Assembly (NCBI GenBank): GCA_001414485.1
Contig: LLEY01000100.1
Coordinates: forward strand, 124,001 to 188,000
Origin: Calycina herbarum
Taxonomy: Eukaryota > Ascomycota > Leotiomycetes > Helotiales > Pezizellaceae
Reading direction: 5' to 3'
DNA: 64,000 bases
Shown here: positions 46,238 through 57,564 of the stretch, piece after piece
Numbering within the stretch: position 1 is the stretch's first letter
How the letters are laid out: the number at the start of each line of letters is the position of its first letter
Translations under genes and position numbers: made by a program
Notes under the pieces: generated by a model
Databases searched by the model: none
Told to the model about the DNA's origin: nothing
The model's input: the letters and a program-made list of their open reading frames with translations, nothing else

Positions 46238-48397
46238 GGTGAGATGTGTTGCGCGAAAGAAGGGTGAGTTGTAGGAGGGAGAGGGAGGAGGAGAAGGAGC
46301 TCCAAGGGATGAGAGGGTTTATCAGAGTTGGTTGGTTTCGTTGGAGGGGAAGCAAGCTCTGGAGCTTGCTTTGAATACCGAGAGCAACCGTGGCCGGCCG
46401 GAGCGATGGGTGAATTCCGAGCTTCACGAGCTTCTGTTGGACGTTTGTAGTGTGCACCGAAGCAATTCGCAATCAATGGAGATGGTGTTGGTTGAGGTGT
46501 AGGAATGGGTGTGAGGAAATTAAGAATAGAAGGGGGAGGGAAGGGTTTTGTTGGGTGGAGAGAGAGAGAGAGAGAGAGAGAGTTTGCTTGTATGCTGGCT
46601 GGCGTGGTGAGTCTTTGCAGCTCGGGGTTTTTATGACATCGGCTTTTCGCTCAAGCTTGAAGCTCCCGTCTGCTCTGATGGAGAAGGGGAGGAAGGACCC
46701 CGGTCACCTCCCATCGCTCTGTCCCTCTTTGTGCCTCTGCCTCTGCCTCTGCCTCTGCTGTCCCTCTGATCTGCCACTTTCTGTCCTCCAGCATGGTGGG
46801 GTGGTCTTGGGGTGCGCTTGGGGTGCGCTTGCCTTGGCAACTTCACCCACCACTCACTTGGCTTGGCATAGTAGAACACCTTGCAAAAAAAGGCAAGATT
46901 GTCGAATTGGCTCCTCCCCGCCAATCACCGTACCACGATATGGAATTTCCGATAACGCCCAGTCTCGCTTGCCGATAGCTTCACCACCTTGGCAGCAACA
47001 CAGCTTGCGGCCCTGCTCGTGCCAATGCACCTAAAAAAGCAGCGAGATGCAGGCCGATCTGGAATTGTGAATTATTCGACGCGGCAGCACGAGACAGGTC
47101 TCCAATGTATCGTCGTCGTCTGCGCCCAGAAGTTTCACGCCTAGAAGAAACACCACACTTGCGGGCCTTTTGGCCTTGGGAGTTCTAGATAGCAGAACAT
47201 GTTGAAAGGTTGAACGTAATGCCGGGCCAATACTGATGGACCCTTCTGTGACGGCTGGGCAAACCTGGGCATTCCAAAAAAGAACTGGCCGGAACACCGC
47301 ACGCACGTAAGTCAGCGTGAGCAACTCACAATTACCTACTTGTGTCAAACTTGGGTCAAACTTGGGTAACGGGGAATATATCTTGCTGCCGATTTTCCTG
47401 CTTCAAGGTGACACCTCAACGTTCCCCGACGACGCCTGCTCATTTGCCCAGCTCCTGGGAGATGATCCCGGTGCGTCTGTCGACTGCCACAACATTTCTG
47501 TACGCCTTCAAGTGCATGCTGCACACATGCCACCTCTGCCTTTCCTTCTTCTCCTTCTTCTCCTTCTTCTTCTGCCCTCATCCCGTTCTGCTGCTCTTCA
47601 CAATCTCTGCCTGACTGGTGGACATCAGAAAGCCGAAAAAAGCCTCATCTCGTCCTATTTTTCGCATCTCGCTCAAGAGATCCGCCGACCTCGGCTGCAG
47701 AAAACAAGCCTTTTTCAGGAGGCTCTAGTGGACTCGTGGGAGAGAGGTACGAGTAGCCGCCCACACAAACATCCCCTTGTCCCTTGGCCCTGCCTTATCC
47801 AAAGAGGTTCCATGCTGCTGGAGAAACTTGACCTCCACGCAATTGTCTCGAGTCTGGAGTCTTGGGGGCTTGACTCTGATCAAAGTGGAGATACGGAATC
47901 TGCTTCCGACTAACCTCCCAAGACGACAAAAAAGGTCCCCGCTGAATTAAAACGCTCATAAAGAAGAAACCACCCACGGGGAAATGACTCGTCAGTTCAC
48001 TCCATTAACCTTATGGCCGTAGACGTGCGTCTTGCACTTGGTAGACTTGGGACCTCACTGGACTCAAAAGGCGAAGCAAGCACATCATTAAAAGTCGGTG
48101 AAGCCGTGGGGTGCAGACTGCACTTGGTAAGACCTGTCCGATCTGGTATGTGGCTTCTAACCAGGCACAATAAAGCCGTGAGAAGCCTTGGCCAATGTCA
48201 GGTCCGAAGCACGGCTCGGAGCCTGACTATCATACGAAGGCAACGGGTTCAAACGTAAGTTGTCCAATTCATTTGTCAATTACTTCAAGAAAAGTCTACA
48301 GGAAGCAAGGTAAGAGAATCGGGCATCTCTCTAATGTTTTTTCCTTTCCTACCCTTCTCGATATTGATTCTCATAAACTAACAAATTACATAGCCAA
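46238..48397. other. intergenic, no supported gene
   Basis: Promoter and leader of pyruvate carboxylase, then about 1.5 kb without a credible gene. Simple repeats: a GAGAGA run (about 46558-46582), CTCTGC repeats (about 46735-46760) and CTTCTCCTT repeats (about 47546-47575). Around 48245 a GGTTCAAAC box-B-like sequence occurs, but no full tRNA fold. Confidence 0.5.
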
Positions 48398-48499
48398 ATG
48401 GCGGACAAGGCTTTTCGCAACCTTACGGCTGATGAAGCTCAAGAGGATCTCGAGGAAGTCAAAGACGAGAACCTCATCACAAGGATTGTTATTCAATAA
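48398..48499 (+). CDS. small ORF, 33 codons, truncated before a foldback
   Basis: ATG 48398 in good context (CCAAATGGCG), just after an acceptor-like TTACATAG. The product MADKAFRNLTADEAQEDLEE... continues charged and ends TAA at 48497-48499. It reads like the N-terminus of a helical acidic protein rather than random DNA. About 25 bp later a palindromic element begins, so the rest may have been lost. No family recognised; it may be chance. Confidence 0.25.
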   Translation: MADKAFRNLTADEAQEDLEEVKDENLITRIVIQ

Positions 48500-48524
48500 T
48501 CTATACTTGTGTGGCAGGTTCTAG

Positions 48525-48614
48525 AATAATTATTGTACGAGAAGGCCTAGAAGATCTAGAAGAAACAGAAAGTTGATATCTCAATTGTTCTAGACCTTCT
48601 CGTACCATTATCTG
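48525..48614. repeat. short foldback element
   Basis: Left arm about 48525-48551 and right arm about 48589-48614 pair imperfectly: AGAAGGCCTAGA against TCTAGACCTTCT, then TGTACG against CGTACC and TAATTATT against ATTATC. The loop is about 37 bp. AT-rich, no ORF. MITE remnant or hairpin. Confidence 0.6.
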
Positions 48615-48786
48615 AGAATACTTGAAGTCATAAGAAAAGTGGGTGGGCGGAGACGAATATCATTTCTTACCATCAGCTGATTTTGCACCACAACCATTTT
48701 TTCTCCATTTGCAGAGAAGGGGTTTCTTAAGAGTTTTAATATTTAAATTCTATATATGACCTCTATAACTTTATCCACATAAGCAT

Positions 48787-50552
48787 TTATTGGCCATATC
48801 GCCTCTGTCGCGTATTCCGCCCACTTCGTGTGGTATAGGAATTCTCCGCAGCAGTTTGCGGACTTTGCGTGCTTTCTCTTGAATTACGAGTATTGCGCGT
48901 AGTAGCTTTTTTCGTTCCCTTTCCCTTCTTCTTATCCTTAGCTTGATGTTTATGTAGAGGACATAACTTCACTCCATCAGCAGTTGTGTGGACTTTGTTC
49001 CGACAAGGTCTTCCCGTCTGAGTTACTCCCTCACAAATATAATAATTCTTCTTTGGTTTACTATCAAAATCCGAATCATCCGAATCATCCGAATCATCTG
49101 ATTCGTCTGATTCGTCTCCGGTCTCTCGAGCGCTTTCCTCTGAATCTGATTTCTCTGGCGATGATGGGGGGGACGCCTCGGATTCCTCAAGTTCTCCTGA
49201 ATAACTTGAGTCACCTGAATCTTCTTCTATTATTGTTTCTAGTTTTCTTTCCTCGGGAGGTGTTAACTCCTCAAGCGGCACACGTTCTACTGGAGGTTTG
49301 CGTGGTACTGTTGCTGGCGCTGGCGCTGAAATTCCCTGTAACGCTAGCATTCCCGCCTGCAGAAGATGTCAAAGTCAGTATTGTCATTTCGTGAAGCATG
49401 TATGAGGAGGAAAGAAAATCTCACCACCCCGAAACATCCATGCTGAAGGGGAACTCAGACAAGAAGACCCACCTCGAGAGCTCTGGCTGTCGGAATCTTG
49501 ACTTTTGATTTAAGCGGGCTAGCTTTGGGAGCTTCGGGGAATAGATCTCCTTGTAAAGGAGACTCTTCGTCGGTTTCAGTACTGGTGTCTGAATTTGCAC
49601 CCGTTTCGTCATCTTCCTCCACATCTTTCTCTTCCTCGGGTCTTCCTCTTCCTCCTCTTTTTTCTCCCCCTTTCCTTCCTCCTTTGTCCCCTGCTCCTCT
49701 TCCTCTTTTTCTACCGCCCCCTCCTTGGCCAAAATCCAAACCACCACCACCACCACCACCTTCATCACCTCCTCCATCTCCTCCATCCCCACCGCCCCCT
49801 CCAGCCCCCGGATTATCAGGCAAAATAAGCGCCCCCAGATTAACAAAATACTTTTCAAAATTCTTATGATACTCCTCAATAACCTCATTCTCCCTCCTCC
49901 TATAATCAGGCAACTGTGTCTGCACAACCCCATCGTCCCGCAACGGGGTATCAACAACCCAAACAATCTCCCGAATCCCCTCTTGTTCAAGATCACCATC
50001 CCATTCCAAAATCTTATCCCTCACCCCCTGCATCGCTAACGGAATCGCCGCCCTCCACGGGAACGTCTCAAAACACTTCGTCCCAATAACCGGCAACGCC
50101 AACCTCCAACACTGATCCTCCTCCGTACTCGCCTCCGCCAAAGCAAGTCTATACAACTCTCCCATATTCCCTAACACCGCCTCGACCGGATCATCCTTCG
50201 CCCTTCTGGTCGTGTATAAATCTATATGATCAATAGCGCTTTGATTCGCAAGGTGTACCACGGTAGGAGCCATACGGTAAGCATCCGTGATGTGCAGGAA
50301 GGAAACGCAGTCCTTTCGGGGGACGGCGTAGGTGAGGAGGTCGGCGAAGAGTTCGGCGCCGGTGGCTTCGCGGACGCGGGGGTCGCCTTGGAAGTGCGGG
50401 ACGCGGAGGGGGGTCATGAGGGTGTGTGTGTTGTAGCGGCGGATGTCGGCGCGGACGAGGGAGAGTTGGATGCCCCGGAAGACGGTCATGGCTAGGGTTT
50501 CGAGGATCCCCTCGCGCCGGTCTTGGGAGTCTGCCATCTTCTTGGGGGGCAT
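48787..50552 (-). CDS. macro-domain-like protein with acidic/Gly-rich linker and C-terminal zinc motif
   Basis: Two exons, 50552-49473 and 49356-48787, join in phase to 549 residues. The N-terminal half looks like a diverged macro (ADP-ribose-binding) domain: QLSLVRADIRRYNTH at the start, TVVHLANQSA in the middle, and LALPVIGTKCFETFPWRAAI followed by MQGVRDKI and EIVWVVD, matching the C-terminal strand-loop-helix of macro domains. Loops that normally contact ADP-ribose (Gly-rich) are altered, so binding is uncertain. A Gly-rich, then basic and acidic low-complexity linker follows (about 240-340 and 380-450, with DSDDSDDSDDSD). Near the C-terminus CEGVTQTGRPCRNKV...LCPLH is a compact Cys/His motif like that of small zinc-binding CxnC...CxxH domains. 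Basic tail. Possibly nuclear. Macro assignment is inference. Confidence 0.65.
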
Positions 50553-51704
50553 TGTTAGGCGAGGTTGAGGGGGAGAGATTTCTTATGTGAACGAGGGATC
50601 GAACGAAGGGGAACTCGAAATATGTTTTTTCCTCTCCGAGCGAATTGGAGGGGAATAAAAGAAGGTGCCAAATTTTTATTCCGGATGTCGATTCCACTCG
50701 AGTGTTGCATCTCGAAAAATTTGAGAGACCGAAATAAGTTGAAAGAACAAAACAAAGAAGGAGGTTCCGACGCAACCGACAACCCTTGCTTCTTTGTGTC
50801 AAGAACATGACTTTGATGTTACAGAATAGATAGAAGCTGATCTGGTGGACAAAGGAGTTTCTTTTCTCGAGAGATCTGACAATAGTCAATATTTGAGACT
50901 CCGGTGGTTGACGAGAAAAACTCGTCTAATTCTGTGAATGAAAATTATGAACTACATGATAAGCTTTACAGTAATTAGAGGCGAGTTCCCATATATCACT
51001 TGGCTAGAGAAAGTAGCATAGCTTCGGCTAGGATCTGGCAATTTCCTTTGGTTATATATTTTGTTGACAACCAAGATTGGAGATTACTACCAATCACTGG
51101 ATGATCAAAAAATCAAACATGATGTATAATTCGCAGACTTACAACCTAGTTGTCTATTGAGCTTTGATAATCCCACACGCTTCTCCAGGACATCTATCTA
51201 AAGGAGTAGAAGATTCGATTTGAAGAGCACGAGAACCGAGGAAGCGTTATATGCAAATTACCTAGTAAATAAGAATGCTTTCTTTAGAAGAGAGGGCCTT
51301 TTTGGGATCGTCAGCTCAAGTACATGTCAACAAAACCGATACTTTCAGCGAATAAGTGGAGGTGTTGGGATGAAGTTGATAGCTTTTCATTATTTCATCT
51401 TTGTTGTCAAGGTCTCGGAGAGTTTTGAGAAATCACCTTTTTATCTCACACCCCTGGTCGCTATTGTCTACTTGCAAAGTATTGAGAGTGTAAGACACTC
51501 AACTGTAGCTTCTTCTAACTTCTTTTAGTAATGCGCTTCTCATGTTCCACAATTACTTACTTTTATTGATGTTATACTTGTGGGTCAGCGAATTCCTGCA
51601 TGTTCATAATTTGATACACGAATTTCGATTTCTCACTTGTTGGACGAAGAGGTCTTGAGGGTCTCAGAGTACTAGATGGAGGTCGTTGGCGTGGTTTTTT
51701 GGGT
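50553..51704. other. intergenic, no gene seen
   Basis: Upstream of the macro-like gene. Only short ORFs without support. Confidence 0.45.
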
Positions 51705-51810
51705 TACCCGTGACTTCTTTTTGGCCCCCAAAACCTGGTGTTGGCTTACCTGTTGTTTGATAGCTTACTGGGCTAAAATTTGGGGGCTAAAAACGAGTCA
51801 CGAGTAAGCT
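51705..51810. repeat. imperfect inverted repeat
   Basis: Left arm about 51705-51737 (GTTACCCGTGACTT... TTTTTGGCCCCCAAAA) pairs with right arm about 51775-51810 (TTTGGGGGCTAAAAACGAGTCACGAGTAAGC). About 26 of 32 positions match. The loop is about 40 bp. Part of an old transposable element or a hairpin; no ORF. Confidence 0.65.
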
Positions 51811-52599
51811 GGTTTTTGTTTCGCTTACTCGCGACTGTCCTCTCGGATATGATGTTTGAGTACTTGATGTTTGTTAACTTACTAAGTAAAGGTTCGGGGA
51901 CCAAAGAATATTGGGGTTCCCGCCTACATTGTTTTTAACGATCAAGGTAGTCTCGGAATTGTTTATCATAGGTAGGGATTGAGGTGGTTCTACAAGCAGA
52001 ACCAAATATTGGTGACAAGCATACATCGCATCTTAACTATCCTATTTTTCTCTCTCCCCATCTCACCTTTCCGTTATTTAACAGCTTAATTACCTTCCGA
52101 AGCCCCTAAGATTAATTCTTGCTTTACTCATAACACAAATCGACCCGGAAGATCGAAATACCCACAACTTGTATTTTAAAAAGCCTAAGGCGTTCTGCTG
52201 AAAACAGACGAAAGTACACAAAAAGGTGCAAATACAGTCACCCCGTACTTCCCCCACGCTCCTCCAGCGAGTCCAATTGTCGCTCATGCAAGCCAGCAAC
52301 CACCACGAATATCCGGCGAAGGAGAGGATGATTCAGCACACACACTTTGCCTTACAACCGGCTCCCATTGGAAGAGCCTGATTTCGGTATTTTTTCCCCG
52401 TTGCTTATATGCGCCTGGCGATAAGGATGTGTACCACCAGTACCAACCCCCCCTCCAAATATGAAGACCAATGAAAGCAACCACTTTATTGCTCACCTTG
52501 GTGACCTTGCACTATTGGATTGGAGAGCAACGAGTCTGCTCCTTCATACTCTCCAAGAAAATCAACAACACACACTACAATCTAAACTGCCATCTAATC
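51811..52599. other. intergenic, no gene seen
   Basis: No recognisable coding or RNA gene. ORFs on the minus strand near 52090-52496 have no family resemblance. Confidence 0.4.
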
Positions 52600-52699
52600 C
52601 AAGACCTAACTACGACCCCGGATAACTAAATATTTATCATTTTCAAGGTTCTCGTTTAGGGAGGTCTCTAGTTTCAGATTTACGGCACTTTTACTTATG

Positions 52700-53420
52700 G
52701 TGTGTCTATGGAGCGAAACGGGGAGCCAGAAGTTTGGAATCCGGTTTGAGACCGGATGGCGAGAGGAGAGCTTTGGAATGCTGGGCAGTTGAAGTGTTCA
52801 AATGTTGAAGAATAAGAGAGAAGAGAGTTGGAACGATGGGAGATGGAGAGATAGGAGTTAGCACTCGAAGGTGATTCGGGGCCTTATTGTATGGGACTAT
52901 GATGTAGGTTTGGAAGTAATTGTGGCAGTGGTCTACAACTGGAAAGGAAATTTGTGTGAATGAAGTTGTGAGATATGAGATAGGAGTTTGAGTTTAGGAA
53001 ACCAGTGAAGGAAGTTGAGAGATGATAATTCGAGAGGTGAAGAGGTGAAGAGTTGAAGGACGGAAACTGTGAAGATTGAGAAAGGTGAGACTGTATTGTT
53101 TAAATAGTTGAGAGCTGGAAAACAGGTTCACTTGTAACAGACGGAATGTTGGAATCGAATAACTGGAAAACGGGCATAGCTATTTTGAAAATAGCAACTG
53201 TAATCCGACATCAAGGATTGCGCTGATGAACGGAATCTGGTTTGTGACTTGAAAGAGGCAATTTCGAGAAACAACTCTTGGAAGATGGACGGAAAATGGG
53301 AAATAAGGAATTGGATAATCGGAAAACAGGCACATCTATTTCTGTACTTGGGATTTTGAACGGAATTTGGGAAGTGAAATGAGAGCTAGCGCTAGAAACC
53401 AGGTTAAAAATAAACGCCCA
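52700..53420. repeat. second field of degenerate purine-rich repeats
   Basis: Motifs recur with variation: GGAAAACRGGCAYAKCTATTT near 53165 and 53320 (155 bp apart), a related GGAAAACAGGTTCA near 53119, and GAACGGAAT-TGG near 53229 and 53354 with GACGGAA near 53140 and 53288. The whole block is rich in GAAG/GGAG on the + strand. It resembles the 25.9-27.7 kb field in style but has different core motifs. No ORF. Confidence 0.5.
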
Positions 53421-54749
53421 ATGAGAAGGCTATAAAAATGACCATGCAAAAAGAAGCGACCGCCAATCACAACCGTATGACTGGCCACTGAGAGAATGTA
53501 TCCCTATTGGTCCAGTTCCTATGAACCAATCACATACAGCTCGTCCAAAGCCGGAAACTAAGGCACGAGACATTATTTGAGAAAACAGAAAACCGCCGTG
53601 GCGCAAAAGGAAAGTCACAAAACTACCATACCCTTCCCTCTCCATAATCCTCACCTCTATCGTACCAAATATGCCTTGAGAATGGAACAGGATTTCTTTG
53701 TTAATCGACAGAACCTGGTTGGGACTTGCTAAGGTTGTTTGTACTTGTACCGTACCTAATGTTCAATGGTGTTCCTGAAACACACACGTCAAGCGATCTA
53801 GTGAAGATCAACAGGTCGGGCTTGTCTTGGCTATTTTAGTGTACTAGAGCGTGTGGTGTGTGGTTAGGTTGGACCCTGAAAATACTTAGTCGTGAAAGGG
53901 TGTGGGTGCCGTCCTCTGACGATGGCGATGCGATCGATGGGACTAGTTAAACTAATTTAGTTCTTGGGATCTTGACAGCACGGGTAACATCGTCATGGGG
54001 GAGGTGATTTGGAAGTTTATGGGAAGGTTCATGAGTTGAAACAAATCGAAAGGTATACTTTTGTGAGAAATGATTGGGTGATAAGAAGGGGGGGTCGATT
54101 TTGTCGATCGTGGGGGAGAGTCGTGGGAGGAAAGAGTGGAGTGATGATGGTTTGTGTAGGGATGTTGATTTTGGAATTTAGGGGTCGTCCCCTTTTTTAT
54201 CCTTCTTCCACTATGGATATTGGCTGTGGTACTCACTGTAAGAAATCGTGTAAAGAATGCATCGGTTTTTCGGGTAGAGAAATCACAAACAATGAAGAAC
54301 TTGAAGAAGTCATGCCACATTTGACATATGATTTCCAAGCTCGAGCTCGAGCTTAATAAGTTAGAGGTTCTTTCAGAAGCTTCTTGCATATCCATATGCT
54401 TACCCCGCGTTTTGGTGTGGGTGATTACCGTTTTCGATTGGTTAGTCTTAGTGGGGAACTCCATTGATTTCCAGGGGAGTGATGAGATCATCGATCTGTT
54501 TCGTTGGATTTTTTGTCGTGTGCTTGCATCTCCGTGTATTTCGATGAAGGGTATGCATGATCGATGAGGGGTGGAAACGTGGAAGAATGTAAGCGTGTGT
54601 TGTGGATGACCGTAGAAGTGAGGGGGTATATGTACCGAGAGTGATTCTCTTTTCTTTGGATCATTAATAACAAAGAATATTTTTTAATCCTTCATTTACC
54701 ATACCGAATATTTCATAGCACTAAACGTACGACGCCGCAAGCCTTCACA
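53421..54749. other. intergenic, no supported gene
   Basis: Contains a 179-codon minus ORF (53952-54491) with no recognisable features, probably chance. The last 100 bp are the promoter/leader of the small gene at 54750. Confidence 0.45.
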
Positions 54750-55137
54750 ATGAACCACAACGGAGCTTCAGCGGTCAGCGGGGGCACCGGAACAACTTCA
54801 ACACCTGCCAACAATGTCAGTGGTGACAGACGGGTTAGTTCCACCTACTTTGTGGCCGTTGATGAACAATCATTGCTAACAATATCTCCACTCAGAGTTC
54901 CCAAGGATCCCAAGGAGCCCTCTTCTCAGGCCTCATGAACCAGAAGCGAAATAGCACAGATGAAGCAGCTGCTGCGAGACGGATGAGCTTCAATGAGCAG
55001 AAGCCTGCACCAGGAATAATTGGCAAGATGTGGAATAAGTGAGTTTTTCCGACAAATTCCTTCTCCCAAAATTTCGAAAGGCCACTTGCTAATCAATAAT
55101 TTTTCGCAGCTTCACGAGCGGATCTTCCCCTAAGTAA
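54750..55137 (+). CDS. small conserved-looking protein of unknown function
   Basis: Exons 54750-54833, 54896-55038 and 55110-55137 give 84 residues in one frame with canonical borders. The N-terminal third is Gly/Ser/Thr/Asn-rich and probably disordered. The C-terminal half has a structured-looking block GALFSGLMNQKRNSTDEAA, then ARRMSFNEQKPAPGIIGKMW and NNFTSGSSPK. The RRMSF sequence is a good basophilic-kinase (PKA-like) site. I recall similar unnamed small ascomycete proteins, but no function. No signal peptide or TM segment. Confidence 0.7.
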
Positions 55138-56270
55138 TAGCATGCACATATTGCGAGATGTTCGGATGTTGGTCTTTGATAAAAGCATAGCGTACGACTG
55201 GCTGGTGGATTGGTGTTGATGGTGTTCTAGGAAGAATGTCAACCTGTGTATTATATTACGGCCGATTACTGTATGTTATCAATATGTTAGGAAGTATCAC
55301 ATTTGAACCATAAGACCTTCTGGAGTGCGACGTACATGAGTTGTGACTGTGCCTTCATGGATTCATTTCGAGTACTCTCTCGTGTCGAAATATCGTATCA
55401 TGATTTGACCTCCATAGCGTTTCTTCTCGAAGTATCGGAGGTTTTACTGAAGCATGATTCCCAAATTCATCAGCAAATGCATATTCTCATCACTTCAAAC
55501 TTATGGCCTCGTCGAGCTTCTCGCGATGATGATTGAGAAGGTTCCAAACTTCATGCTCTCCAAATATCTCAACACAAAACAGTCAAGTTCTTCATCCCAA
55601 CTCTCGTTTCTCATAGAGTAACGTACGGACCCTGTCATAAAGTTGAGCAAAGGCCGTCCTGTGAAAGTGGGGCGATATGGTTGGACCATCTCGTGTCCGG
55701 ATAGCCGCGTTTTCAACCCCACATAGCCCTATAACATCCTGAGCTCTTCAATATGATCTTCAACACATGCATATAAACATCGATACGGAAACAAATCTCT
55801 CTAACACATCTCAACTCTCCTCTCAATACCAAATTCCAACCAAAATGAAAGGAAATTGCAGGCAGGAGAGCAAGAGATAAGTATTGAAAACAAAAATCCA
55901 AGACAATGTTCCACCCAGCCACCCACCAACCCACCCACTCACAGCGTAGCACCCATGACGCTTTGATGCTACCCCACGGACTCCAAAGCATGAAGGTAAG
56001 GAAATCTTACACCAATCCGTCCATTCAAAAAAATCCAAAGCTCCAACTCCCGGTTCGAGCGAACCAGGGGGTTGAGCTAATGCCCAAAGCGTATCTCCTC
56101 TCCTCCAAAAGTGGATTGCATCTTTTCCATTCTTTCCCTCCTTTCCCTTTCTCTCTTCTAACCATACATCGCCAACTTCGACAATCCTGTATATACGCGT
56201 CAAATATCGACAAAAGGAGGGATTCATAAAATTCATAACGAGCAAATCATATCCATCCCCTCCTTTCAAA
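55138..56270. other. intergenic, no gene seen
   Basis: 3' region of the small gene and promoter of the next. A 302-codon minus ORF overlapping this region and the next gene is treated as chance. Pyrimidine-rich tracts precede 56271. Confidence 0.45.
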
Positions 56271-56800
56271 ATGTTCCACAACACCCATCTCACGCGCGAA
56301 CGACACAACGCGATAATCTTCCAATACCCCCCACCACGATCTCCTCGTTCTCTACGATCCGCTTCCAGTACCTCATCGCTCTCCCCTTCGAGTCCAAGCA
56401 GTGCACTTTCTTCCCCATCAACCACTTCACCCACCACCAACTCGAAACTAGCGCCACCAAAACCGGGATATCTTGCGGATTTGATGGCAGGAAACTTGAG
56501 GAAGAAGCCTTCGGGCGAAAAGATGTATGGTAGAATGGGAAATGCTAGCCAGGAACATGTTGGTGGAAGCGGGGTACAAGGGATTGGAAAGAGATTTGAT
56601 AACAGCGAGGTTCGTTCTTTTTTTTCTTGCCCTTTCGATACCCCAAGAGACAGACTTATCCTGGATTTCCATCCACATGAGAAGCATTGTTTCCTCGAAC
56701 TACGGAGAATGACACCCAATTGAAGAATCACATGCTAACAAGCTTCCTTTTGCAGCCCACAACACCGGTCGGAAAACTTTCCTTCAATAATACCAAGTAA
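56271..56800 (+). CDS. small Ser/Pro-rich hypothetical protein
   Basis: Exons 56271-56609 and 56756-56800 give 127 residues; the donor is GTTCGT and the acceptor TTTTGCAG. The N-terminus has HLTRERHNAIIFQYPPPRSP, followed by a Ser/Pro/Thr-rich stretch (about 30-65). A likely conserved core reads APPKPGYLADLMAGNLRKKP, then GEKMYGRMGNASQEH, and the C-terminus is PTTPVGKLSFNNTK. No signal peptide or TM. The layout (disordered N-terminus, short basic core, F-N-x tail) resembles its neighbour at 54750, but I cannot show homology. Function unknown. Confidence 0.6.
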
Positions 56801-57564
56801 AGCTGTCTTTTGGAGTAATGCTCGAGACGTTGGGAATGTAATCTATTGTCGTTCATGAAGAGATGTACAAGATTGATCTGGAAAAGTGTATAATATCTTG
56901 CTGGGAGGGAATGCGTATTGGGAAATGGGAATTAATGAAATATATTGGAATATGAAAACTTGCACTCTCATCACTGGATTTCTGAAGTGCTATTATCGTA
57001 GTGCTGCTTTGTATTTCCAGCACAATAGAAACAGCAAGGCTGTGAATGCAGAGATAATATCAAAGTCCAAACAGTTACTTGGATACTCAAAAGGTAAGAA
57101 AGAAGCGGTTAGAAATAGCATCATATCGAAGCTTAAGAAAGTCTGAAAACGGTTATTGAATTGTGTACCAGCTAAAATATAACAACCTCCTTTTCCATAT
57201 TGCAGCACTCGCTGATGCCACCAGGCAGAAAGCATTCCAGGCGAGAAGACTCATTGATGTACTCAAACTCAAATCAAATCACTAAAGGACAAAAGGTCAA
57301 AACCAAAAACACCCCAATCACAGTTCATAAGTTTTCATTTCACACGTTACGAAGTAAAAAACTTCAGCACTTGCAAAGCCGGCATAAACGCCGGTCGGAC
57401 TCTAAGGCCGTAGCAGATCATAATGATCGCTGAACAGTTTTGGTGAACTGCTTCATTGCGTTTCTGATCCGTAGATTCAGTAATGTACAGCCAATGATGC
57501 CCATGTCATGTATTCATCCATTTTACTCCTTTTTCTCCATGCAGACCAGAAGTTGTTGAGAAAT
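56801..57564. other. intergenic between convergent genes, no gene seen
   Basis: 3' regions of the + strand small gene and the - strand RPL11. Only short ORFs. Confidence 0.45.

Noticed and set aside
48230..48265. tRNA-like box B (GGTTCAAAC) and CAT anticodon-like loop
   Set aside because: D-arm, anticodon stem and acceptor stem do not pair; at best a relic of a tRNA-derived element.
53952..54491. 179-codon minus ORF
   Set aside because: Low-complexity His/Ser/Thr mixture, no splice or start support, no family.
55823..56731. 302-codon ORF on the minus strand
   Set aside because: Antisense to the better-supported spliced + strand gene 56271-56800; Trp/Gly-rich without any family resemblance.
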